A stretch of 10,848 nucleotides of DNA from Caulobacteraceae bacterium (GTDB lineage: Bacteria > Pseudomonadota > Alphaproteobacteria > Caulobacterales > Aquidulcibacteraceae), in contig JADJCG010000027.1 in assembly GCA_016703335.1 (NCBI GenBank), positions 1 through 10,848 of the forward strand, read 5' to 3'. Numbering within the stretch: position 1 is the stretch's first letter; each line of letters starts with the position of its first letter. A model generated the notes under the pieces. That model ran no database searches and was not told where the DNA came from. It saw only the letters and a list, made by a program, of their open reading frames with translations. The translations under genes and the position numbers were made by a program. Positions 1-7,555 of this stretch are shown here, piece after piece.

Positions 1-96
1 GCTGAGTTCAACGGCGACCGGTTAGCTCAGCGCCGGCGTTGGCTCGGACCAATAGCGCCATTGCATTGATCCGACTGCGGCGATCCATCGGGCGCC
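1..96. other. Non-coding edge downstream of the tetR-type gene
   Basis: The bases after the tetR stop (TAA on the minus strand, 97-99) carry no gene I can support. There is no clear hairpin followed by a T run, so no terminator is called. Confidence 0.4.
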
Positions 97-748
97 TTAA
101 CTCGCCGTCTTCGCGCCGACCCCATGCAGAAAGAACCGGACCGATTCCGTCACATGCGCGCGGAGATCGTCGTCGGATAGCTCGTAGCCTTCGTCCCAAA
201 TGGCTTTGTACTGGTGAGGGCCGCGGAACAGGGCGAAGAACGAAAGCGCAGCAGCCGACGGATTCTGGATCGCAACGCCGTCTCGGGGCGCGCGCTCGCT
301 GAGATATTCCGCAACGATTTCTGCAAGCCGGTTTGGCCCCACGGTGAGGGCATTTCCTGGCCGCTTCCCGGAAACTCCCGACTGGCAGCGCATATCATCC
401 GAAAAATTGCCGCGACTCACGACTGAGCGCCTGACGGAGATAGTGCTCGCCGATGCGCTGCAATCCCTCTGAGAGAGGCAACCGGACATCCGCCGCCGGG
501 CACAAGGAGGCCGCGAAACGACTGTTGCATTCATCCAGAACGGCGACAAAAAGGCCTTCCTTGCTGCCATATTGCGAGTAGAGCGTCGCCAGCGACCCGC
601 CAACCAAGCGGACAACGTCGTTTATGTTGGTGCGTTCGTATCCTCGCTCGCAGAACACCTGGAGCGCGGACTCTAGAAAAGCCCGCCGACGCACAATACC
701 CCGATCAGTCGAGTGGGCATCGCTATCGGCCACAATGTTGCGGGCCAT
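97..748 (-). CDS. TetR/AcrR-family transcriptional regulator (frameshifted)
   Basis: Probable ligand-responsive repressor, cytoplasmic, likely controlling the efflux operon it terminates. The N-terminal helix-turn-helix is clear: ALQVFCERGYERTNINDVV, then GGSLATLYSQYGSKEGLF, about residues 20-60, matching the TetR_N pattern (G-x-x-x-x-T-x-x-x-I, then LYxxFxSKExLF). The C-terminal ligand domain continues in other frames: RMICAASREFP, then GPNRLAEIVAEYLSERAP, FFALFRGPHQYKAIWDEGY and VRFFLHGVGAKTAS, resembling AefR-type TetR C-termini. Two indels break it: one at the T run (minus strand) near 401-405, where one extra T restores RQFFRMIC, and one near 335-350. The total of about 217 residues is normal for the family. 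The ATG at 748 has a close Shine-Dalgarno GAGGAAG at 751-757. It lies 114 bp downstream of the outer-membrane factor gene. A weak TATAGA at 781-786 might give it its own promoter. Family assignment is firm; the ligand is unknown. Confidence 0.85.
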
Positions 749-862
749 GGCTTCCTCGCGAAAAGCGGTTCTGTGCCGACTCTATACTGGTTGCTCAGAT
801 GCTGGAATGGCAAGAAGGGGGCGCGGCGGCGAGATTGGCGGAATGGCCCAGAGCGCGGTCGC

Positions 863-2278
863 CTAATCGCTCCACACTGCGGCGGTCGCGCTCGACAGCC
901 TCACGATCGCGAAGCAATCTCCCCGCCCCGCCTGCGCACGCGCACGCCGCGCCAGGTTTGCCTGGCGTTGCGCGTCCAAAACATCGGGCAAGCGCCCTGC
1001 CCCAGTTCGTACGCGCGACGCGCAAGCCGGAGATTTTCCTCCGCCAGGGTCAGCGCCTCGTTGCGAAGGCTCAGTTCGGCTTCTGCCGCAGCCAGGCCAG
1101 ACAACGCGTCGGCGACTTCTCCGAACGCGCGCAGGACTGTCGCCCGATAGCGGGCGTCAGCGCGCCGCGCCTCGGCTTATGCACGACGCACGTCAGGCGC
1201 GTAGCACGCCGCCCCTGAAGATCGGAGTGTAAGCGCGGGTCCGAGCGCCCAGCCTGACGAAGCGTACGAAAAGAACGTGTCGGGGTCGAGCGCGGTCTGG
1301 GCATAATTGGCAGACAAGCGCACCTGCGGAAACTGGTTGGCCACCCGAACGCCAATGTCGGCCGTCGCGGCGTGTAACGCCGCCTCTGCCGCGCGGATGT
1401 CCGGACGCCCGCGCAGCAACTCCGAGGGCACGCTTACAGGGGATTTGTTCGGGCGGCGAGAAATCAGCCAGCGCGAACTCGGCGCCGTCCAGATGCCCGG
1501 GACGCATGGCCGGTGAGGATCACCAGCGCGTTGCGTGCAGCCGAAAGACGGTCGCGCAATCCCGGAAGCGCCGCCCTATCCTGCGCCAATTGGGTTTGCG
1601 CCGGATGCGATCGATCCGCGCCCACAGGCGCCGGCGTCGATCCGCGCTCGACCAAAACCAGCGTTTCCCGGTCATCGGCGATAATGCTTTCGAGCGCCTC
1701 GATCTCGGCGGCGAGTGCTGCGCTTTCAATCGCCTAGGAAGTGATTTGGGCTGCAAGCGTAAGACGCGCGGCGTCATAGCGGAAGCTCTCCGCCTCGAAG
1801 CGAGCTGTCGCCGATTCTCGTTCGCGGCGGGCGCCGCCAAACAATCGAGATCGTAGCTCACGCAAGACCAAGCGAGTAACGGGATATGGTGCGGGTGGGA
1901 AACCCGTCGAACCCAAATGCCGCCGCGTTGATGCGCGTGCGCTCGGCGCTCACATTGGCGCCGAGTTCTGGCGCGGTCCCGCCATAGACGATGTCGCGTG
2001 AGGCTCGCGCCGCATCAAGAGCGGCGTCCGCTTCGCCAATCGTGGGACTGGCGGCCAGGCCTCGCGGACCAGCATGTCGAGTTCCGGCGCGTTGAACGAT
2101 GTCCACCATTCCCGCCGGTGCGCCAGGCGCTAGGATGCTCGCATTTTCGTCCGCGCCGAGGTGGCGCCGGCGTCTCGACCTCCGGTCGGGCAAAGTCTGG
2201 GCCTAGCGTGACGCACGCTCCGAGCGGCGCCATCAGCACAAGCGCCGCCGGCGCCATTTTGAACTCAGTCCATGACAT
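863..2278 (-). CDS. NodT/OprM-family outer-membrane efflux lipoprotein (frameshifted)
   Basis: Outer-membrane channel of a tripartite efflux pump (TolC/OprM fold), predicted to be lipid-anchored. The N-terminus MSWTEFKMAPAALVLMAPLGACVTLGPDF contains a lipobox (PLGAC) followed by the typical LGPDFxRPxV of NodT proteins. Conserved segments appear across frames: WWTSFNAPELDMLVREA, LAASPTIGEADAALDAARA, YDAARLTLAAQIT, SELLRGRPDIRAAEAAL, ADIGVRVANQFPQVRLS, ALGPALTLPIFRGG, ENLRLARRAYELGQGA and LPDVLDAQRQANLARRA. Together these make the two OEP repeats, in a span of about 471 codons, normal for the family. At least seven indels are needed, for example a missing C near 2067 (GAG GCC TGG where GAG GCC CTG fits) and one near 990. 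The stop TAG at 863-865 lies in the frame of the final segment. The start overlaps the end of the emrB-like gene by 14 bp, implying translational coupling. Function follows from family and operon context; the substrate is unknown. Confidence 0.87.
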
Positions 2279-3792
2279 GCGGCGCTCCCACCGGGGACAG
2301 TGCGCTTTGCGGGCGCATGAAGAAGACGAGCGGCAACGCCGCCAATGTAAGAAGCATGATCAGGTGAAAATCACTGACATAGGAAACCATCGCCGCGTGG
2401 CGTCCGACTTCCGGAACCCACGCGCTCAAGTCCTCAACGCGGATCGCCCGCCCGGTCCCAACGCTTGAGATCGCCGGATTGTCGGGACGCACGTTCTGGA
2501 TCAAATCGAGTACGAGGTCTGCATATTCATCACGAACACCGCTTGCATGACCGAAATACCGATTGCCGAACCGATACTGCGCACGAGCGTGTTGATCGCC
2601 GCCCCGTCTGTTCTCAATTCGGGCGCGACCGTGGCGAACGCCAATGTGTTTGACGGGATGAATATGAAACCAAGACCGACGCCTTGGATGACGCTCGACA
2701 TGATGATCAGGTTTGAGTCCATGTCGAGATTGAAGAGGCGTCATCTGCCAGGCGGCGATGGCATTCAAGGCAAAGCCCAACGCCAGCAGGATGCGCGTCT
2801 ATCATCCTCATCAGCGGGCTGATCACCATCATGCTCGCCAGCATGCCGAGCCCGCGCGGCATGGTCACGAGACCAACCGTGACGACGGGATAGCCCATCA
2901 GGTTTTGCATCAGCGGCGGCAGCAGCGCGAGCGACGAGAACATGAGCATCCCCAGCATGAAGCTGACCAGACAGCCCATCAGGAAATTTGGGTCGCCCAA
3001 AAGGCGGCGGTCAAAGAAGGGGCGCTTGGCCGTCAGCGTGTGAAAAACGAAAATGTAGAGCCCTGCCAACGCGAGCGCGGCCTCGATTCTGACCTCCCAG
3101 GATTGAAGCCAATCTTCGCCCGGACCCCGGTCGAGCATCAATTGCAACGAGGCGATGAAGAGCGTCAAAGCGCCAAACCCGACGAAATCGAACCGGGGCG
3201 GATTCTCCGATGGCGCTTTCGGCAGAAACAGAAAGATGCCGATGAAGGCCAGGATGCCCACTGGCAAATTGATCAGGAAAACCCAGCGCCAATTCAGCGT
3301 CTCCGTGATCCACCCGCCGAGGGCCGGGCCGATGATGGGACCCAGCATGATGCCCGCGCCAAACACTGCCATCGCCTGTGTGTGCTTTTCCGGTGGGTTG
3401 ATGTCGAACAGAATGGCTTGCGACAATGGGATGAACGCGGCCCCGCCGACGCCCTGCACGACGCGAAACAGAACCATCTGTTCCGAGGGTTTTGCGCGAC
3501 GCCGCAAGCAAGCGAGGCGCCAGTGAAGACGACAACCGAAATCAGCATTAAGACGGCGGCGGCCCATGTGCTGGGGCGAGCCAGCCGACGAGCGGCGTCA
3601 TCAGCGCTTGGGCGACGATAACTGGTTAGCACCCAAGTGATCTGATCGAGGCCTGCTGAAAGTCCGCCCTGCATGTGCGGCAGCGCCACGTTTCGCAATC
3701 ATGCTGTCGATGGTGAACATCGAGGCCGCGAGCATGATTGCGATCGTCAGCGGAACGCGCTGAATGTTGGGCGTTGAGCGGCCTCCGGCCAT
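2265..3792 (-). CDS. emrB: DHA2-family (EmrB/QacA) MFS drug:H+ antiporter (frameshifted)
   Basis: Inner-membrane 14-helix proton antiporter, the motor of an EmrAB-type pump. The longest intact piece (about 2800-3490) shows MVLFRVVQGVGGAAFIPLSQ, then antiporter motif C in GAGIMLGPIIGPALGGW, then NWRWVFLINLPVGI, the DHA2 signature. Other frames supply RVPLTIAIMLAASMFTIDSM, ANVALPHMQGGL, IVAQALMTPLVGWLA, LMLISVVVFTGASLACG, IMSSVIQGVGLGFIFIPSN, AIGISVMQAVFVMN and the tail SDFHLIMLLTLAALPLVFF. About 509 codons in total, as expected. Indels are inferred near 3695 (one A too many before NVALP), 3620, 3560, 3490, 2795, 2725 and 2510. The ATG at 3792 is chosen because it opens the frame of the first helix; a TGA lies just upstream in that frame. 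It has no obvious Shine-Dalgarno, so a start nearer 3853 in another frame is possible. It lies 57 bp after the emrA-like gene. Confidence 0.9.
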
Positions 3793-3849
3793 CGATCAGC
3801 AGCCGCGCGAGGCGGTCGGGACTGGAGCGCGTATCCACGCGCGCGCGCC

Positions 3850-4881
3850 TCAAGCCTGCGCGAAGATGAGATCCGGCGGCGGATCAACAAAGGTCAGTCG
3901 AACCGGGATCCGCTGGACGACCTTCACCCAATTGCCGGTGGCGTTCTGCGCCGGCAACGGCAGAAACACCGCCCCGGTGCCTGGACTGAAGCTGGCGACA
4001 CGCGCTTCAAACGCGCGCCCGCCGAAGGAATCGATCCGGATCGTTGCGCGTTGGCCCGCACGCATCTGGGCGATCTGATTTTCCTTGAAGTTCGCTTCAA
4101 CCCACGGCTCGCCAGCGATCAGCCAAAACAACGTTTGGCCCGCATTGACGAACGTGCCGACCTGCACCTGATCGACACGTGTGACGACGCCGTCCTGCAG
4201 CGCGATCACTTCCGTATAGGAGAGCGCAAGGCGGGCGCGTTCAAGCCGGGCGGCGGCTTCCCGCACCGAAGGGTGCTCCTCTACATCCACGTTGGGACTG
4301 CCGCCGAGGCTCGCCAGGGCGGCGGCCAGGCTCTGCCGCGACCCTGCGAGTTCTGCGAGCGCCTGCTCTTCGCCATGCCGGGCCGCCTCGACATCCCGCG
4401 CGCGGCTATGCCTTCCGCGCCGAGCTGGCGCGCGCGCCAACTCGCTTCGTGCGAATGCAAGACCTTCCTCGCGCGCGCGCACCCCCGCGCTCTGGGCGCG
4501 ATACTCCGCCTGCAATGACGCGACGCGGGCGCGGGCTGAGGCGAGCGCTGCTTCAAACTGTGCGACGTCGGCCTGCGGATTTGCTTGATCGAGCACAAAC
4601 AGGATTTGACCGGCGCGCACCGTATCGTTGTCGTGCACGCGCATTTCGCCAATGCGGCCTGGCACGCTGGTGCTGATAGGCACCCGCGCCGCTTGGACGT
4701 AGGCGTTTTCGGTTTCTTGGTATCGACCGCCGGTGACCATCATCACGACGAGCGCGATGATCGCCAAGGCCGGAAGCCCGAACATCAAAGCGAACCGCGT
4801 GCGCCGCGTAAACCGCGCCTTCAACCGCAACAACATCGAGGACGACGAACCTGCTTCCTCGTCGGAGACCTTAGCGTCCAT
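3850..4881 (-). CDS. emrA: EmrA/HlyD-family membrane-fusion (periplasmic adaptor) protein
   Basis: Periplasmic adaptor linking the DHA2 transporter to the outer-membrane channel. One continuous frame of 343 codons. A short cytoplasmic tail is followed by a single membrane anchor at about residues 31-50 (ALMFGLPALAIIALVVMMVT), the first half of the lipoyl/barrel-sandwich domain (TENAYVQAARVPISTSVPGR and VRAGQILFVLDQ), a long alanine/arginine/glutamate-rich coiled-coil hairpin (about 95-215), the second lipoyl half (VVTRVDQVQVGTFVNAGQ) and the beta-barrel (PWVEANFKENQIAQMRAGQ, IRIDSFGG, then WVKVVQRIPVRLTF). The start is set at the ATG that overlaps the marR1 stop (TGATG); the open frame extends upstream, but those residues belong to marR1. 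The segment around 4395-4440 reads as an arginine/proline-rich stretch, whereas the next frame gives ARQLGAEGIAAR, a typical coiled-coil sequence. Two compensating indels there are likely. Confidence 0.92.
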   Translation of the reverse strand: MDAKVSDEEAGSSSSMLLRLKARFTRRTRFALMFGLPALAIIALVVMMVTGGRYQETENAYVQAARVPISTSVPGRIGEMRVHDNDTVRAGQILFVLDQANPQADVAQFEAALASARARVASLQAEYRAQSAGVRAREEGLAFARSELARAPARRGRHSRARDVEAARHGEEQALAELAGSRQSLAAALASLGGSPNVDVEEHPSVREAAARLERARLALSYTEVIALQDGVVTRVDQVQVGTFVNAGQTLFWLIAGEPWVEANFKENQIAQMRAGQRATIRIDSFGGRAFEARVASFSPGTGAVFLPLPAQNATGNWVKVVQRIPVRLTFVDPPPDLIFAQA

Positions 4882-5376
4882 CACTTGCCCTCCATTGCGT
4901 CCGCGGCGGTTGCGCGACGATGGAGGCGTTCGCACCGCAATCTCAAGAGCACCGAGCTGATTGATTTCGTCTTCCGCCAAGCCGGCGAAGAACTCAGCTT
5001 CAAGCACGCGCGGTCTCGATCAGCGCCGGAACCTCTGCGTGCGTTCGCGCAGTGAGGTGTACACGCCACGTTCGGCGGTCGCTTTGATCCTCGCGGCGTT
5101 CGACGTGGCCACTCGCTTCGAGCCGGTCGATCATCTGTCCGACCGCCGTGCGGCTGACTTCGAGCAGGCGCGCGAGCTGCGCCTGCGTCTGGCCGTCCTC
5201 CCGGTAGAGGTACGCCAGCACCCGCCAAGTCGAGCCGTTTAGTCAAGCTCGCGCATCCGGGCGTCAAGCATCGCGCGCATGAGACGCGTCACGTCGGCGA
5301 GAGCAAAGCCCATCCCTTTCCGCTGCGCGGGCGCCGCAGCGGCAGGCAGATTGCGGGTTGCGTCCGGTCTAGTCAT
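4881..5376 (-). CDS. MarR-family transcriptional regulator 1 (frameshifted)
   Basis: Winged helix-turn-helix repressor, presumably of the efflux operon it heads and possibly of the divergent hydrolase. The N-terminal dimerisation helix is GMGFALADVTRLMRAMLDAR. The next frame carries LNGSTWRVLAYLYREDGQ, LARLLEVSRTAVGQMIDRL (recognition helix) and the wing VERREDQSDRRTWRVHLT, with the DRR signature of MarR proteins. The C-terminal dimer helix continues in a third frame as LEAEFFAGLAEDEINQLGAL, and the end is CERLHRRATAADAMEGK. Indels are inferred near 5240, 5008 and 4938. About 165 residues, normal for MarR. The stop TGA (4881-4883) overlaps the emrA ATG by one base, indicating coupled translation. 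The ATG at 5376 lacks a good Shine-Dalgarno and sits only 15 bp from a TATAAT. It is a close paralogue of the MarR at 7556-8112 (41 of 56 identical over the DNA-binding core, counted by eye). Confidence 0.87.
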
Positions 5377-5391
5377 TATGTCAACCACTTT

Positions 5392-5410
5392 ATTATATTG
5401 TGGTTCACAA
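5392..5410. promoter_or_regulatory. Divergent marR1/hydrolase promoter with palindromic operator
   Basis: The 47-bp gap between the divergent starts (5376 and 5424) is AT-rich compared with the surrounding coding DNA. On the minus strand 5392-5397 reads TATAAT, a perfect -10 consensus for marR1. Directly adjoining it, 5398-5410 is a perfect interrupted palindrome, TTGTG-GTT-CACAA. A looser outer repeat (CAACcACTTT at 5382-5391 against AAAGTGTTG at 5413-5421) surrounds it. A dyad touching the -10 of a marR gene is the usual layout for MarR autorepression. Binding is inferred, not shown. I found no convincing -35. Confidence 0.6.
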
Positions 5411-5423
5411 AGAAAGTGTTGCT

Positions 5424-6279
5424 ATGCCCAGCGACCTGAACGCCGCCTGTTTGGCGGAGATGAAGGCGTCCAGCTCGTCGCCTGACGTTCGGCGCGCCGC
5501 GGAACGGCGCCGTAGTTCTCGCCCACGGCGGCGCGGGCAAACCCGTCATGCCTGGGCCAAGGCCGGTGAGCGCATTGCCGCCGCCGGCTGGCTAGCGGTC
5601 GCCTTGGACCTCAGAGGCCACGGCGAAAGCGGTTGGTCGCCCAGCGGAGACGCCGGCTCACGCGCTTTGCGCGGACCCTCGCCCTCGTCGCAAAGCAAAT
5701 CGGCCAAAGACCGCACCTCGTCGGCGCGTCGCTCCGGCGGCTCGCCGGTTTGATGGCGGAGACACACACCGATCCCGGTGCGTTCCTTCACTCACGCTGG
5801 TGGACATCACACCTCGCATGGAGCCCGCAGGGGTTGCGCGCGTCGTCGGTTTCATGGCGGATCGCGCCGAGGGTGGGTTCTCAAGCCTTGAAGAGGCGGC
5901 AGAATTTATCGCGCAATACCTGCCCCATCGGCCGCGCCCTCAAGATCTCTCTGGCCTGGCCAAGAATCTGCGCAGAGGCGATGACGGCAGATATCGCTGG
6001 CACTGGGACCCCCGCTTCATAACCAGTGTCGTCGAGACGCGCGCGACGCATTCGATGGACGAATTTGAAGCGTGCTGGTGAACCGCTTACCGCTCCACCT
6101 GATCCGAGGCCGCCTGAGCGAACTTGTGTCCGAGGAAGCCGCGCGCCGTTCCCGAAGCTGCGCCACACGCGAAATTCTCAGACGTCGCCAATGCTGGGCA
6201 CATGGTGGCCGGCGATCGAAACGACGCCTTCATCGAAGCTGTCTTAGGGTTTTTGGAAGATCAGCGGAACGCGACCTAG
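5424..6279 (+). CDS. Alpha/beta-hydrolase fold protein (frameshifted)
   Basis: Probable cytoplasmic serine hydrolase; substrate unknown. Fragments in three frames rebuild the fold: VVLAHGG (oxyanion strand, about 5511-5531), QTRHAWAKAGERIAAAGW, LAVALDLRGHGESGWSPSGD (RGHGxS motif), RPHLVGASL (nucleophile elbow, Ser codon 5729-5731), LVDITPRMEPAGVARVVGFM, LEEAAEFIAQYLPHRP (lid region), DGRYRWHWDPRF, LIRGRLSELVSEEA (acid-residue strand, Glu codon 6120-6122) and AKFSDVANAGHMVAGDRND (catalytic His codon 6199-6201), ending GFLEDQRNAT. About 285 codons, a normal length. At least six indels are needed, around 5500-5540, 5650, 5735, 5790, 6078 and 6150. The ATG at 5424 has GAAAG upstream. The gene diverges from marR1 across a shared operator, so co-regulation with the efflux operon is plausible; the protein may act on a compound that the pump also handles. 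That role is inference. Confidence 0.85.
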
Positions 6280-6434
6280 TCATATCTCAGCAGCCCGCGG
6301 CGAGATCGGGCGGCGGCTTCGATGCTACTGGATGCGTAGAGCGGCGCAAGTTCGGTCCGAGCGCGGCGCATCTCCCGCACATGGAACTTTTCATCACACT
6401 GAGCACTGGAACCGCTCGGGCTGCAGTGGGTGAG

Positions 6435-6456
6435 AAAGACATTGTAAATGTCTTTA
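6435..6456. promoter_or_regulatory. Perfect inverted repeat upstream of lpxR (probable operator)
   Basis: Positions 6435-6443 (AAAGACATT) and 6447-6455 (AATGTCTTT) form a perfect 9-bp inverted repeat around GTA. It lies 45-65 bases before the lpxR start, in the AT-rich part of an otherwise GC-rich 220-bp intergenic region (6280-6499). It is the best-formed dyad in the window and has the size and symmetry of a dimeric repressor site. Its core at 6440-6456 matches 14 of 17 bases at 8126-8142 in the marR2/receptor promoter. MarR2 is the most likely ligand, by inference. The rest of the intergenic region (6280-6434) shows nothing I can name. Confidence 0.6.
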
Positions 6457-6499
6457 CTTTCTGTTTGTTTGCCCTGCTGGGAAGACGAGGGACTATCGC

Positions 6500-7504
6500 A
6501 TGCGCGGACTTTGGATCGCTCCGATCGCAGGCATTTGCGTCACGTTCAGCGCAGAGGCATTCGCACAGGCGGAGCCACCGCCGCGCGCCGACGATCGTGG
6601 CACGATCCCTTCGTATGGGAGAACGACTCGTTTGCGGATTCGATCAAAACCACAAATGGCGTGCGTTTTAGCGTGGCTTTCCGGACTAGCGCGAACCTGA
6701 AGGATTGTCGCGATGGATTGCACGCAACCTGCTCGGTGCAGACGATGAGGCTGTTATCCGGCGCGGCATAAGCGATGGGCCACTCACTTTTCACACCGAA
6801 CGACACTACGACCTCCGCGCCCCTTCCCGATCAGCATCCCTACGCAGCTTGGCTCTACGGCGAGTACACAGCGCTCGTTGAACAGGGAGACGAGGTGGAC
6901 CAGGTCAGCGTCCAACTCGGCATCGTTGGACCCAGCGCTGGCGGGGAATGGGTTCAAAACGAGTTCCACGCACTGATCGGCACCGCTGACGCACAAGGCT
7001 GGGACAATCAACTCGAAGACGAGATCGGCATCGTCATCTCCTATGACCATCGATTGCGTCGGCTAGCCCAACTCGGAGACGGTGGATTCGGCGCGGATGT
7101 AACGCCCAACTTAGGGTTCACCGTCGGCAACATACACACCAATTTGCACGCGGGGCTCACGCTTCGGATGGGGCAGGATCTCGACAACGATTACGGCCCG
7201 CCGCGCATATCCCCTCGCCTTGCCGGGGCGGGCTATTTCACGCCGCGCGACAATTTCAGCTGGTACGTGTTCGCCAGCATTGAGGGTCGAGCGGTGGCCC
7301 ACAACATCTTCCTCGACGGGAGCCTCTTTCGCGACGATGACCCAAGCGTCTCCAGCAATACGTTCGTCACCGACATGCAAGGGCTCGTGGTGCAGGTGCT
7401 GCAGACACAAGTCGCGTCCACTTATGTGGAGCGCGCCGCAGGAGTTTGCAGAGCAGACCGAGCCGCAACGATTTGGGGCGGTCAGCATATCGAGGAAGTT
7501 TTGA
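6500..7504 (+). CDS. lpxR: LpxR-family lipid A 3'-O-deacylase (DUF2219), frameshifted
   Basis: Predicted outer-membrane beta-barrel enzyme that removes the 3'-acyloxyacyl chains of lipid A (the Salmonella LpxR reaction). The N-terminus MRGLWIAPIAGICVTFSAEAFAQA is a typical signal peptide cleaved after an A-x-A site. The mature part, in another frame, has VWENDSFADS and TTNGVRFS, then GHSLFTPND, HPYAAWLYGEY, VQNEFHALIGTADAQGWDNQ, TPNLGFTVGNIHT, DYGPPRISPRL, EGRAVAHNIFLDGSLFRDD and the C-terminal barrel strand EPQRFGAVSISRKF, which ends in an aromatic residue. Residues matching the Salmonella active site as I recall it are present: Asn-Asp (codons 6622-6627), Thr (6652-6654), Gln (6955-6957) and His (6967-6969). 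About 334 codons, close to the family length. Frame changes occur near 6600, in 6680-6770, near 7395 and near 7440. Strong Shine-Dalgarno GAGGGA at 6487-6492. The open frame that runs past 7504 is spurious. Confidence 0.87.
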
Positions 7505-7555
7505 GGTCTGCTGCATCTGTGAGGCTTGGAATGAAACCCACCCATCAGGCTGTCG

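Noticed and set aside
19..32. A string resembling a tRNA D-arm (GGTTAGCTCAGC)
   Set aside because: It is not followed by the rest of a D-loop/D-stem, and I find no anticodon or T-arm at the right distance on either strand.
2758..3621. Long plus-strand open frame (287 codons) opposite the transporter
   Set aside because: Composition is rich in His, Gln, Arg and Glu with no recognisable domain; it is a shadow of the GC-rich emrB-like gene on the other strand.
6280..6434. A small extra gene between the hydrolase and lpxR
   Set aside because: The open frame crossing this region is the out-of-frame continuation of the hydrolase; no separate start with a Shine-Dalgarno and plausible protein was seen.
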